Shown: in pieces, positions 1 through 5,400 of the stretch
Layout: each line of letters begins with the position of its first letter
How positions within the stretch are numbered: position 1 is the stretch's first letter
Assembly (NCBI GenBank): GCA_021779655.1
Contig: JAJYAF010000154.1
Span: forward strand, 1 to 5,901
Source of the DNA: Pseudomonadota bacterium
Lineage (GTDB): Bacteria > Pseudomonadota > Alphaproteobacteria > Acetobacterales > Acetobacteraceae
Reading direction: 5' to 3'
DNA length: 5,901 bases
Notes under the pieces: model-generated
What the model saw: the letters and a program-made list of their open reading frames with translations, nothing else
What the model was told of the DNA's origin: nothing
The model's database searches: none
Program-made: the position numbers and the translations under genes

Positions 1-2
1 AT

Positions 3-1061
3 CCGGATTTCGACGGACGCGCCTACGCCATCGCCGCCGGCTCCCGGCCGCTGCTGGAAGCCGCGGGATTGTGGCCGGCGTTGCCCTATCCGCCCTGCCC
101 GATCCTCGACATCCGGGTTACCGACGGCAAGCCGGGCTACCCGGCTTCCCCGTTGCAACTCCATTTCGACCATCGCGCGGTCGGCAACGACCCATTCGGC
201 TGGATCATCGAGGCCCGATCCCTGCGCATCGCCATCAACCACCGGCTCCACCAGGATCCGAACATTCTGCTCCTGGCCCCGGAACGGCTCGACGTCGTTC
301 GGAATCAACACGCCGCTTGCCTGCGCGCCCGGGACGGGCGGGAATTTTCCGCCCGGCTCGTCATCGCCGCGGACGGGCGCAACAGCCAGCTGCGTGCCGA
401 AGCCGGCATCCCGGTCACCCGCATCCCTTACCGGCAATCGGCCGTGGTCTGCGCGATCGCGCATGAAAAGCCGCATCACGGCCTGGCGCTGGAGCATTTT
501 CTTCCCGGCGGGCCATTCGCCCAGCTTCCCATGTCCGGCACGGAAGAAGAACCCAACCTCTCCGCCATCGTGTTCACCGAGCGCCCGGAAATCGCCGCGC
601 GGCTGAAGCTTCTGGATGATCCCCGCTTCGGCGCGGAACTGGCCAGAAGGCTCGGCCCTTATCTTGGCGGGATCCGGCCGGTCGGAAAGCGGTGGAGCTA
701 TCCGCTCTCGGCGATGCACGCGGCGCGGTACACGGCGCAGCGCCTGGCGCTGGTGGGCGATGCCGCGCACGGCATCCACCCGATCGCCGGCCAGGGCCTC
801 AATCTCGGCCTGCGCGATGCCTTGGCGCTGGCGGCGTTGATCGACACGGCGGAGGACCCGGGCGCGCCGCCGTTACTCGCCGCGTACCAGGCCGCGCGCC
901 GGCCGGCCAATCTCGCCATGCTTGCGGCAACCGATTTGCTGGATCGCCTTTTTTCCACCGATAACCCGGCCATCCGCCTGGCGCGGGATGCGGGGCTTGC
1001 CGCTGTCAACCGCATGCCGCGTCTTAAAAAGCGCTTCATGCTGACAGCGATGGGGAAATAG
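3..1061 (+). CDS. ubiH: UbiH-family FAD-dependent ubiquinone biosynthesis hydroxylase (5' end cut off by window edge)
   Basis: The frame is open from the first bases (PDFDGRAYAIAAGSR...) to TAG at 1059-1061, giving 352 residues. Family members are about 390-410 residues, so roughly the first 40-50, including the N-terminal GxGxxG FAD-binding loop, lie left of the window. A TTG at 69 is an internal codon, not the start, because conserved sequence continues upstream of it. Visible motifs, numbered in the fragment, are the DG motif DGRNSQLR (124-131), which contacts FAD and NAD(P)H, and the second FAD motif GDAAHGIHPIAGQGLNLGLRD (252-272), the signature of the UbiH/UbiF/VisC/COQ6 group. The C-terminus (MPRLKKRFMLTAMG) also fits that group. 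Members hydroxylate the aromatic ring of a polyprenylated ubiquinone precursor. Which ring position (UbiH, UbiF, UbiI or UbiL-like) cannot be decided from sequence alone, so the symbol denotes the family. The 3' end overlaps glcF by 26 bp on the opposite strand. Confidence 0.9.
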   Translation, partial: PDFDGRAYAIAAGSRPLLEAAGLWPALPYPPCPILDIRVTDGKPGYPASPLQLHFDHRAVGNDPFGWIIEARSLRIAINHRLHQDPNILLLAPERLDVVRNQHAACLRARDGREFSARLVIAADGRNSQLRAEAGIPVTRIPYRQSAVVCAIAHEKPHHGLALEHFLPGGPFAQLPMSGTEEEPNLSAIVFTERPEIAARLKLLDDPRFGAELARRLGPYLGGIRPVGKRWSYPLSAMHAARYTAQRLALVGDAAHGIHPIAGQGLNLGLRDALALAALIDTAEDPGAPPLLAAYQAARRPANLAMLAATDLLDRLFSTDNPAIRLARDAGLAAVNRMPRLKKRFMLTAMGK

Positions 1062-2352
1062 CTTCCGGCCTCGGCCCACCCGCGGCCCAGTCCAGCAGTT
1101 CCGCCACATGCACGGTGGGAATGCCGCCGCCCGCCAGTTGCGTCAGGCAGCCGATATTCCCCGCGGCGATCACGTCCGGGGCGGTCGCGCGCAGCGCTTC
1201 CAGCTTGCGCCGCCGCAATTCGCCGGCGATTTCCGGTTGCAGTATATTATAGGTGCCGGCGGAACCGCAGCAGAGATGCGCGTCCTTCGGTTCCACCACC
1301 ACAAAACCCGCCTTGCGCAGCAAGATCTTCGGGGCCTCGGTGATTCCCTGCCCATGCTGCAAACTGCATGCCGCGTGGTAGGCCACGGTGAGCCTGGGCG
1401 CCATGCCCGTGGGCAGATAGCCCGCGCGCAACAGAAATTCCGAAATATCGGCCACGAGGACGGAAGTCTCGGCGGCCTCTCCGGCTTCCGCCGTATCGCG
1501 CAGCAGAAAGCCGTAATCCTTGAGTACCGTCCCGCAGCCCGACGTGCTGGTGACGATCGCCTCCAGCCCCGTCCCTCGGCCCGCCCCCCGCCGCTCATCC
1601 GCCCAGGCCGCCACATTGCGCCGCGCCGCCGCAACCGCCTCCTCGTGCCGTCCCATATGCTGGGCAAGGGCACCGCAGCAGCCGGCCGAGGACGGGACTA
1701 CCGCATAGCCAAGCCGGGTCAGCAGCCGGATGACAGCGCCATTGATCCCCGGCGCCAACACCGATTGCGCACAGCCCGAAAGCAGCCCGACCCGGCCTTT
1801 CGGCTCGCCTTCCGGCCGCAACGGTTCCGCCGGGGCACGCCCTGCGACGCCACCGCGCGGCGCCAGCGCCAGCATGGCCCGAAGCCGCTCCCCCGTCGGG
1901 CCGGCGGCCGCCAGCAGAAACGCGAACGCGCGAGCCAGCGGCGCGAGGCCGAGCGCAAAGCGCAGCCTGCCGGGATAAGGCAGAATCGCCGCGAGCGCCC
2001 CGCGCAGCGCCCGGTCCGCCCAGGGCCGCCGGTAGGTCTTTTCCACATGCGCCCGCGCATGATCGACCAGGTGCATATAATCCACGCCGGACGGACAGGT
2101 CGTCATGCAGGAGAGACAGGAAAGACAGCGGTCGAGATGCCTTGCCTCCGTTTCCCCCGCCGCGCGGGATTGCTCCAGCATGTCCTTGATCAGGTATATG
2201 CGCCCGCGCGGGCTGTCGCGCTCGTCGCCCAGTGTCACGAAGGTCGGGCACGTGGCGGTGCATAGGCCGCAATGCACGCAGCGGCGCAAGATATCATTGG
2301 CCAGGGCGATTTCCGGCACGGCGAGCTGTTCGGGGGTGAAATTCGTCCGCAT
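1036..2352 (-). CDS. glcF: Glycolate dehydrogenase (glycolate oxidase) iron-sulfur subunit GlcF
   Basis: This 438-residue protein has the full architecture of GlcF. Two ferredoxin-like [4Fe-4S] motifs are present near the N-terminus: C25-x2-C28-G-x-C31-x3-C35-P and C76-x2-C79-x2-C82-x3-C86-P. They are followed by two cysteine-rich CCG domains, with C225-C226-G and C361-C362-G; the second sits in HLCCGSAGTYNILQPE, which is characteristic of GlcF. GlcF relays electrons from the flavin subunits GlcD and GlcE to the membrane quinone pool during oxidation of glycolate to glyoxylate. It has no signal peptide and is expected at the cytoplasmic membrane face. ATG at 2350-2352 follows the glcE stop by 3 bp. 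No clear Shine-Dalgarno is seen, so translation probably depends on ribosomes finishing glcE. The stop is at 1036-1038, inside the end of the opposing ubiH gene. Length and motifs are normal, with no sign of damage. Confidence 0.95.
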   Translation of the reverse strand: MRTNFTPEQLAVPEIALANDILRRCVHCGLCTATCPTFVTLGDERDSPRGRIYLIKDMLEQSRAAGETEARHLDRCLSCLSCMTTCPSGVDYMHLVDHARAHVEKTYRRPWADRALRGALAAILPYPGRLRFALGLAPLARAFAFLLAAAGPTGERLRAMLALAPRGGVAGRAPAEPLRPEGEPKGRVGLLSGCAQSVLAPGINGAVIRLLTRLGYAVVPSSAGCCGALAQHMGRHEEAVAAARRNVAAWADERRGAGRGTGLEAIVTSTSGCGTVLKDYGFLLRDTAEAGEAAETSVLVADISEFLLRAGYLPTGMAPRLTVAYHAACSLQHGQGITEAPKILLRKAGFVVVEPKDAHLCCGSAGTYNILQPEIAGELRRRKLEALRATAPDVIAAGNIGCLTQLAGGGIPTVHVAELLDWAAGGPRPEAISPSLSA

Positions 2353-2355
2353 GGT

Positions 2356-3483
2356 TCAGGTGGCCCGCAGCCGTCCGGGATTCAAAATCCCGTGCGGGTC
2401 GAGACTCTGCCGCACGCGGGCGGAAATTCGCGCCAGCGCCGGCGCCTCGTCCGGTACCACCGCCACCACGGCGCGCATGGCCGCGGGCGCGCGCAACAGC
2501 CACCACACGCCGCCTTCCGCCCGGGCCGCGGCACAGATGGCCTCATGCGCGGCCGGCTCGGCCGGGCCGGAAAGCCACGCCAGCCCGCCGCCCCAATCCA
2601 GAAAACCCTCCGCTCCCACTGCTTCGGCCGCCGCCAGCACACGCGCGCCGGCCGAGGGCGGGACCGAGACACGCCACACCGCCTCGCCCTCAGGCAGCAT
2701 CGCGGCGTCGCGAACCCCGCGCCAGAACGCCTCGCTCATCGCCGTATCCAGAATCTCCCCCGAACCGAAATCGCGCAGCGCCGATGCCAGCTTCTCGCAC
2801 CGGTATTGTACCGAAGGTCCGAAATCCTCGATCCGGAGCGCCGTAGCCTGCCGCCGGGGCAAATACGCGGCGGCGGAAACCGAATAAGGTGACCCAAGTC
2901 CGGCCGCCATGGCCCGGACGGCGGCTTGCGCATCGAGCCCGCGCAGCAGCACCGTGCCGGTCGCTTCCGGCCTGGGCAGCACTTTCAGCGTTATTTCGGT
3001 GATCACCCCGAGCGTGCCGTAACTGCCGGTGAGCAGCTTGCACAAATCAAGCCCGGTCACGTTCTTCAGCACCCGGCCGCCGAATTTCAAAATCTCGCCT
3101 TTGCCGTTCACGACCCGCAGGCCCAGCACATGGTCGCGCATCGCACCCCACATCACCCGCCTCGGGCCGGAAAAGTTGCTGGCCACCATGCCGCCGATGG
3201 TCTGCGCCTGCCCGAAGAAATGCGAAGGCTCGGCGATCAGATGCTGGCCGCTTCGCGCGAGCAGCGCTTCAACCTCGTTCAGCCTGGTACCGGCCCCTAC
3301 CGAAAGCACGAGTTCCTTTGGCGCGTAAAGGCGAACACCCTGCAAATTCATGGTGGAAAGCGTCTCCGCCGCCTGCACCGGCCGCAGCATTCCGGCCTTG
3401 CTGCCATTGCCCTGCACCAGCAGCGGGCCGGCGGCTTCGGCAATCGCCGCCGCGATGCCGGGCTCGTCCTCGGGGGCGATCAT
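2356..3483 (-). CDS. glcE: Glycolate dehydrogenase FAD-binding subunit GlcE
   Basis: This 375-residue protein belongs to the FAD_binding_4 (vanillyl-alcohol oxidase-like) fold. Visible blocks are LVQGNGSK (22-29), the PSHFFGQAQTIGGMVASNFS segment (86-105), GRVLKNVTGLDLCKLLTGSYGTLGVITE within 136-163, and the family-typical C-terminus LDPHGILNPGRL (361-372). This short two-block form without GlcD's long cap domain matches GlcE (about 350 residues in Escherichia coli) rather than GlcD. GlcE is required together with GlcD and GlcF for glycolate dehydrogenase activity. The frame stays open upstream to an ATG at 3669, but the residues there are antisense to glcD and look non-coding. The start is set at 3481-3483, where the ATG overlaps the glcD TGA as ATGA. 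A GGAGG at 3500-3504 is about 16 nt upstream, too far to be an ideal ribosome site, so translational coupling to glcD is likely. Confidence 0.93.
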   Translation of the reverse strand: MIAPEDEPGIAAAIAEAAGPLLVQGNGSKAGMLRPVQAAETLSTMNLQGVRLYAPKELVLSVGAGTRLNEVEALLARSGQHLIAEPSHFFGQAQTIGGMVASNFSGPRRVMWGAMRDHVLGLRVVNGKGEILKFGGRVLKNVTGLDLCKLLTGSYGTLGVITEITLKVLPRPEATGTVLLRGLDAQAAVRAMAAGLGSPYSVSAAAYLPRRQATALRIEDFGPSVQYRCEKLASALRDFGSGEILDTAMSEAFWRGVRDAAMLPEGEAVWRVSVPPSAGARVLAAAEAVGAEGFLDWGGGLAWLSGPAEPAAHEAICAAARAEGGVWWLLRAPAAMRAVVAVVPDEAPALARISARVRQSLDPHGILNPGRLRAT

Positions 3484-4913
3484 GCCGCGGCGGTAACACC
3501 CTCCAGCGGGAATACCTTGGAGGGATTGAGCAGCCAGCCGGGGTCGAAGGCTTCCTTGACCAGCCGCTGCTGGGCAAGCTCGGCTGCGGAAAACTGTACT
3601 TGCATCAAATCGCGCTTCTCGATGCCCACGCCATGCTCGCCGGTCAGACAGCCGTCCATCTCGACGCAAAGCCGCAAAATCGCCGCGCCGAATGCCTCCG
3701 CCTTACGAAAGCTCTCCGGATCGTTGGCATCGAACATGATAAGCGGATGCAGGTTCCCATCGCCCGCATGAAAAATATTCGCCACGGGAAGACCGTACTC
3801 CGCGCTCATCGCGCCGATCCGCTTCAGCACCTCGGCCAGCCGGCTCGTCGGGATCGTGCCGTCCATGCAGAGATAATCCGGGCTGAGGCGGCCGATGGCG
3901 CCGAAGGCGAATTTCCTGCCCTTCCAGATCGCTGCGGAATCCTCGGCCGATTGGGAAACCCGCATGCTCACCGGATCGAACCGGGCACAGATGTCGCGGA
4001 GCCTGCCCAGCATCTCGTTCTGCTCGGCCTCGCTCCCTTCCACCTCGATGATCAGCATCGCCTCGGCATCCAGCGGGTAGCCCGCCTGCACGAAAGCCTC
4101 GCAGGCATGAATCGCCGGCCGGTCCATGAATTCCAGCGCCACCGGAATGATGCCGGCCCCGATGATCGCGTCCACGCAAGCGCCCGCGATCTCGTTGGCG
4201 GCAAAGCCCGCCAGCATGGCGCGGGCACCTTCCGGGCTGCGCAGAATCCGTACCGTCACCTCGGTCACGATGCCAAGCTGTCCCTCGCCGCCCGTGACCA
4301 GGCCAAGCCAGTCATAGCCGGCGGCATCGAGCCGCGCCCCGCCGATTTCGAGCACTTCGCCCTCGATGGTTACGAGTTTCAGCCCGAGCAGATTGTTCGC
4401 GGTGACGCCGTATTTGAGGCAATGCGCGCCGCCGGAATTCATGCCGACATTGCCGCCGATCATGCAGGCAAGCTGGCTGGATGGGTCCGGCGCGTAGAAG
4501 AACTTCGCGTCCGCCACCGCCTGGCTGATGGCGATATTGGTCACCCCCGGCTGCACCACGGCAAAGCGGTCGGCATAGTTGATATCGAGAATCCGGTTCA
4601 TCCGCATCATGCCAACCACGACGGCATCCGCCAGGGGCAGCGCCCCGCCGGAGAGCGAGGTGCCGGCTCCGCGCGGAATCACCCGCACCCCCTGCTCATG
4701 GCAGAAACGCAGGACGGCCGCCACCTGCCCGGTCGTCTCCGGCAGCACAACCGCGAGGGGGATCTGCCGGTAGGCGGAAAGCCCATCGGTTTCGTAGGGT
4801 CTCAGGGAAATCGCATCGGCGATCACGCCCCGCGCCGGCAGCAGCCGGGCCAGGCCCGCGATGATCTTCTCCCGCCGGGCAAGGATTTCCTGTTTCGGCG
4901 CCGATTGTCGCAT
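3480..4913 (-). CDS. glcD: Glycolate dehydrogenase catalytic FAD subunit GlcD
   Basis: This 477-residue protein is close to the length of E. coli GlcD (about 499). It shows the FAD_binding_4 domain with PRGAGTSLSGGALPLADAVV (80-99), PDPSS (142-146) and IGGNVGMNSGGAHCLKYGVT (152-171). The FAD-oxidase C-terminal cap follows, with the conserved histidine segment FHAGDGNLHP (381-390), TGEHGVGIEKR (424-434) and LLNPSKVFP (461-469). It oxidises glycolate (and often D-lactate) to the 2-oxo acid, with electrons leaving through GlcE and GlcF. D-lactate dehydrogenase is the main alternative for this fold, but the glcE and glcF neighbours point to glycolate. The frame is open to an ATG at 5021; the extra 36 residues are Arg/Gly/Pro-rich and lie across the promoter region. 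The ATG at 4911-4913 is preferred because GGGAG (4921-4925) sits 7 nt upstream and homologues begin with a similar PKQEILARRE helix. It is the first gene of the operon. Confidence 0.95.
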   Translation of the reverse strand: MRQSAPKQEILARREKIIAGLARLLPARGVIADAISLRPYETDGLSAYRQIPLAVVLPETTGQVAAVLRFCHEQGVRVIPRGAGTSLSGGALPLADAVVVGMMRMNRILDINYADRFAVVQPGVTNIAISQAVADAKFFYAPDPSSQLACMIGGNVGMNSGGAHCLKYGVTANNLLGLKLVTIEGEVLEIGGARLDAAGYDWLGLVTGGEGQLGIVTEVTVRILRSPEGARAMLAGFAANEIAGACVDAIIGAGIIPVALEFMDRPAIHACEAFVQAGYPLDAEAMLIIEVEGSEAEQNEMLGRLRDICARFDPVSMRVSQSAEDSAAIWKGRKFAFGAIGRLSPDYLCMDGTIPTSRLAEVLKRIGAMSAEYGLPVANIFHAGDGNLHPLIMFDANDPESFRKAEAFGAAILRLCVEMDGCLTGEHGVGIEKRDLMQVQFSAAELAQQRLVKEAFDPGWLLNPSKVFPLEGVTAAA

Positions 4914-4920
4914 GGGCTTT

Positions 4921-4925
4921 CTCCC
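4921..4925 (-). promoter_or_regulatory. Shine-Dalgarno site that sets the glcD start
   Basis: On the minus strand GGGAG is followed by AAAGCCC and then ATG, a 7-nt spacing. This supports the start at 4913 over the upstream in-frame ATG at 5021, which lies in the presumed promoter region. The site begins 3 nt after the inverted repeat at 4929-4947, so folding of that repeat in the mRNA could affect access to it. Confidence 0.7.
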
Positions 4926-4928
4926 GGC

Positions 4929-4947
4929 TCGAGAAGCGCTTTCTCGA
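4929..4947. repeat. Perfect 7-bp inverted repeat in the glcD leader (candidate operator or leader hairpin)
   Basis: The arms TCGAGAA (4929-4935) and TTCTCGA (4941-4947) are exact reverse complements separated by GCGCT. Flanking GG (4926-4927) and CC (4948-4949) could extend the stem past one unpaired base. It lies between the putative -10 of the glcDEF promoter and the glcD Shine-Dalgarno. That position suits a repressor operator, such as a GntR- or IclR-type regulator of the operon, or an mRNA hairpin beside the ribosome site. The structure is seen directly; the regulatory role is inferred, and no regulator gene is present in the window. Confidence 0.55.
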
Positions 4948-4950
4948 CCT

Positions 4951-4978
4951 AAAATGCCCCATCCCGGCCGTTTTGCAA
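4951..4978 (-). promoter_or_regulatory. Possible sigma-70-like promoter for glcDEF
   Basis: On the minus strand TTGCAA (4973-4978, 4 of 6 matches to the -35 consensus) is followed after 16 nt by CATTTT (4951-4956, 3 of 6 matches to TATAAT, including A2 and T6). It lies just downstream of the candidate rpmJ terminator and upstream of the inverted repeat, where an operon promoter would be expected. The match is weak and alphaproteobacterial -10 boxes are variable, so another start in the same gap is possible. Confidence 0.3.
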
Positions 4979-4981
4979 TGG

Positions 4982-5000
4982 AAAACCCCCGCGCGGGGTT
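4982..5000 (-). terminator. Possible weak intrinsic terminator after rpmJ
   Basis: On the minus strand AACCCC (5000-4995), loop GCGCG and GGGGTT (4989-4984) form a 6-bp stem. Four T residues (4985-4982) partly belong to the stem, leaving only TT beyond it. It is 78 bp downstream of the rpmJ stop and before the presumed glcDEF promoter. The short T-run makes it weak; some read-through from rpmJ into glcDEF is plausible. Confidence 0.3.
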
Positions 5001-5077
5001 GGCGGGACGGCCGCGCGCCAAATCGAAACCTTATACATCCCGCCGCCGAAAGCGAAGCGGGCGCCCGGCCCGAGGGT

Positions 5078-5203
5078 TCAGCCCTGCCGGGCCTTCATGC
5101 GCGGGTTCTTCTTGTTGATGACATAAACCCGGCCATGACGGCGCACGACGCGGCAATTCTTGTCGCGCGTCTTGGCTGATTTCAAGGAGTTACGTATCTT
5201 CAT
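5078..5203 (-). CDS. rpmJ: 50S ribosomal protein L36, zinc-free (C-minus) form
   Basis: This short gene of 41 codons plus TGA encodes a protein beginning [17 protein letters not shown] and ending [13 protein letters not shown]. That is the L36 pattern: a basic N-terminal MK(I/V)R, a central RVVRR-G-VYVI strand and a KARQG tail. L36 is the smallest protein of the large subunit and binds 23S rRNA. The zinc-binding form carries three Cys and one His. Here only one Cys (C17) remains, and the other ligand positions are Arg/Asp, Asn and Met, so this is the C-minus type, which is usual for alphaproteobacteria and resembles E. coli YkgO. The gene stands alone, not in the spc operon, also usual for this lineage. 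A good TTGACA promoter lies upstream, while the ribosome site is poor (only GAG in GCGAGCCCGAC before ATG). The start is fixed by the conserved N-terminus. Confidence 0.96.
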   Translation of the reverse strand: MKIRNSLKSAKTRDKNCRVVRRHGRVYVINKKNPRMKARQG

Positions 5204-5242
5204 GTCGGGCTCGCGAACGGATGGGCGTTATTTCGGTGGCGC

Positions 5243-5271
5243 GGTATGCGTCGATGCGCCATAACTGTCAA
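5243..5271 (-). promoter_or_regulatory. Sigma-70-type promoter of rpmJ
   Basis: On the minus strand a perfect -35 hexamer TTGACA (5266-5271) is followed by a 17-nt spacer and CATACC (5243-5248, 3 of 6 matches to TATAAT). Transcription would begin near 5236, giving a leader of about 33 nt before the rpmJ ATG. The exact -35, the ideal spacer and the location just ahead of a housekeeping gene make this the most convincing promoter in the window. The weak -10 is common in alphaproteobacteria. Confidence 0.55.
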
Positions 5272-5294
5272 CCCACGGCGAGGAGGCGTTCGCC

Positions 5295-5308
5295 TGACAT
5301 CACTGTCA
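5295..5308. repeat. Inverted repeat TGACA-TCAC-TGTCA
   Basis: The 5-bp arms TGACA (5295-5299) and TGTCA (5304-5308) are exact reverse complements around a TCAC spacer. It sits about 24 bp upstream of the rpmJ -35, which itself contains the same TGTCA word on the plus strand (5266-5270), and about 90 bp upstream of the glycosyltransferase. It could be a protein-binding dyad or a small RNA hairpin. A repeat this short can occur by chance. Confidence 0.3.
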
Positions 5309-5400
5309 TGAAAACGTCATTCGCTTTGTTGCCGGGAGAATTGTTCATAGCCCCGTTTATCGGCAGTCCGGTTCGCCGATTCCCTGGAGCGCTTGCGTGA
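5308..5400 (+). CDS. Doubtful 30-residue leader ORF ending in a TGATG junction with the glycosyltransferase
   Basis: An ATG at 5308 opens 30 codons (MKTSFALLPGELFIAPFIGS, then a further ten residues ending GALA) and stops at TGA 5398-5400. The last base of that stop is the first base of the glycosyltransferase ATG. Such TGATG junctions are typical of translational coupling. Against it, no Shine-Dalgarno lies at normal distance: the AGGAGG at 5281-5286 is 21 nt away, with the hairpin at 5295-5308 between. A 30-codon ORF in GC-rich DNA is expected by chance, and I recognise no family. It is listed as a possibility only. Confidence 0.15.
   Translation: MKTSFALLPGELFIAPFIGSPVRRFPGALA
5386..5389 (+). 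promoter_or_regulatory. Shine-Dalgarno GGAG of the glycosyltransferase gene
   Basis: GGAG lies 7 nt before an in-frame GTG (5397-5399) and 10 nt before the ATG at 5400. Spacing slightly favours the GTG, which would add one residue. The ATG is kept because family 2 glycosyltransferases commonly begin with the MKISFVVPAYNE-like strand. Confidence 0.45.

Larger units (their letters stand above)
5204..5399. other. Divergent intergenic region between rpmJ and the glycosyltransferase gene
   Basis: The left half holds the rpmJ promoter. The right half holds an orphan AGGAGG (5281-5286) with no start codon 5-13 nt downstream, a short AGGCG-TT-CGCCT palindrome (5284-5295), the inverted repeat at 5295-5308 and a doubtful 30-codon ORF. 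I could not find a rightward -35/-10 pair good enough to name as the glycosyltransferase promoter. Confidence 0.5.

Noticed and set aside
1026..1057. Possible minus-strand terminator after glcF (CGCT / AGCG stem followed by CTTTTT)
   Set aside because: The stem is only 4 bp with a loop of about 10 nt, and it lies within the coding end of ubiH (LKKR codons), which explains the A/T-run.
1108..2265. 385-codon open frame on the plus strand, antisense to glcF
   Set aside because: The translation is Arg/Gly/His/Gln-rich without recognisable motifs, while the opposite strand encodes an intact GlcF with all metal-binding cysteines. Long antisense frames are expected in high-GC genes.
3484..3669. N-terminal extension of glcE by 62 residues
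   Set aside because: The extension lies over the end of glcD and reads as Arg-rich frame-shadow sequence. The ATGA overlap start gives the expected protein length and N-terminus.
3318..4952. 544-codon open frame on the plus strand, antisense to glcD and the start of glcE
   Set aside because: It is the longest open frame in the window but has low-complexity His/Arg/Gly composition and no family signature. It crosses the glcD promoter gap and lies opposite a fully conserved GlcD.
4914..5021. N-terminal extension of glcD by 36 residues
   Set aside because: It would cover the putative promoter and inverted repeat, has Arg/Pro/Gly-rich sequence, and the internal ATG has a well-placed GGGAG.
5058..5067. 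10-bp palindrome CGGGCGCCCG just after the rpmJ stop
   Set aside because: It has no loop and no following T-run, and such GC palindromes are common at this base composition.
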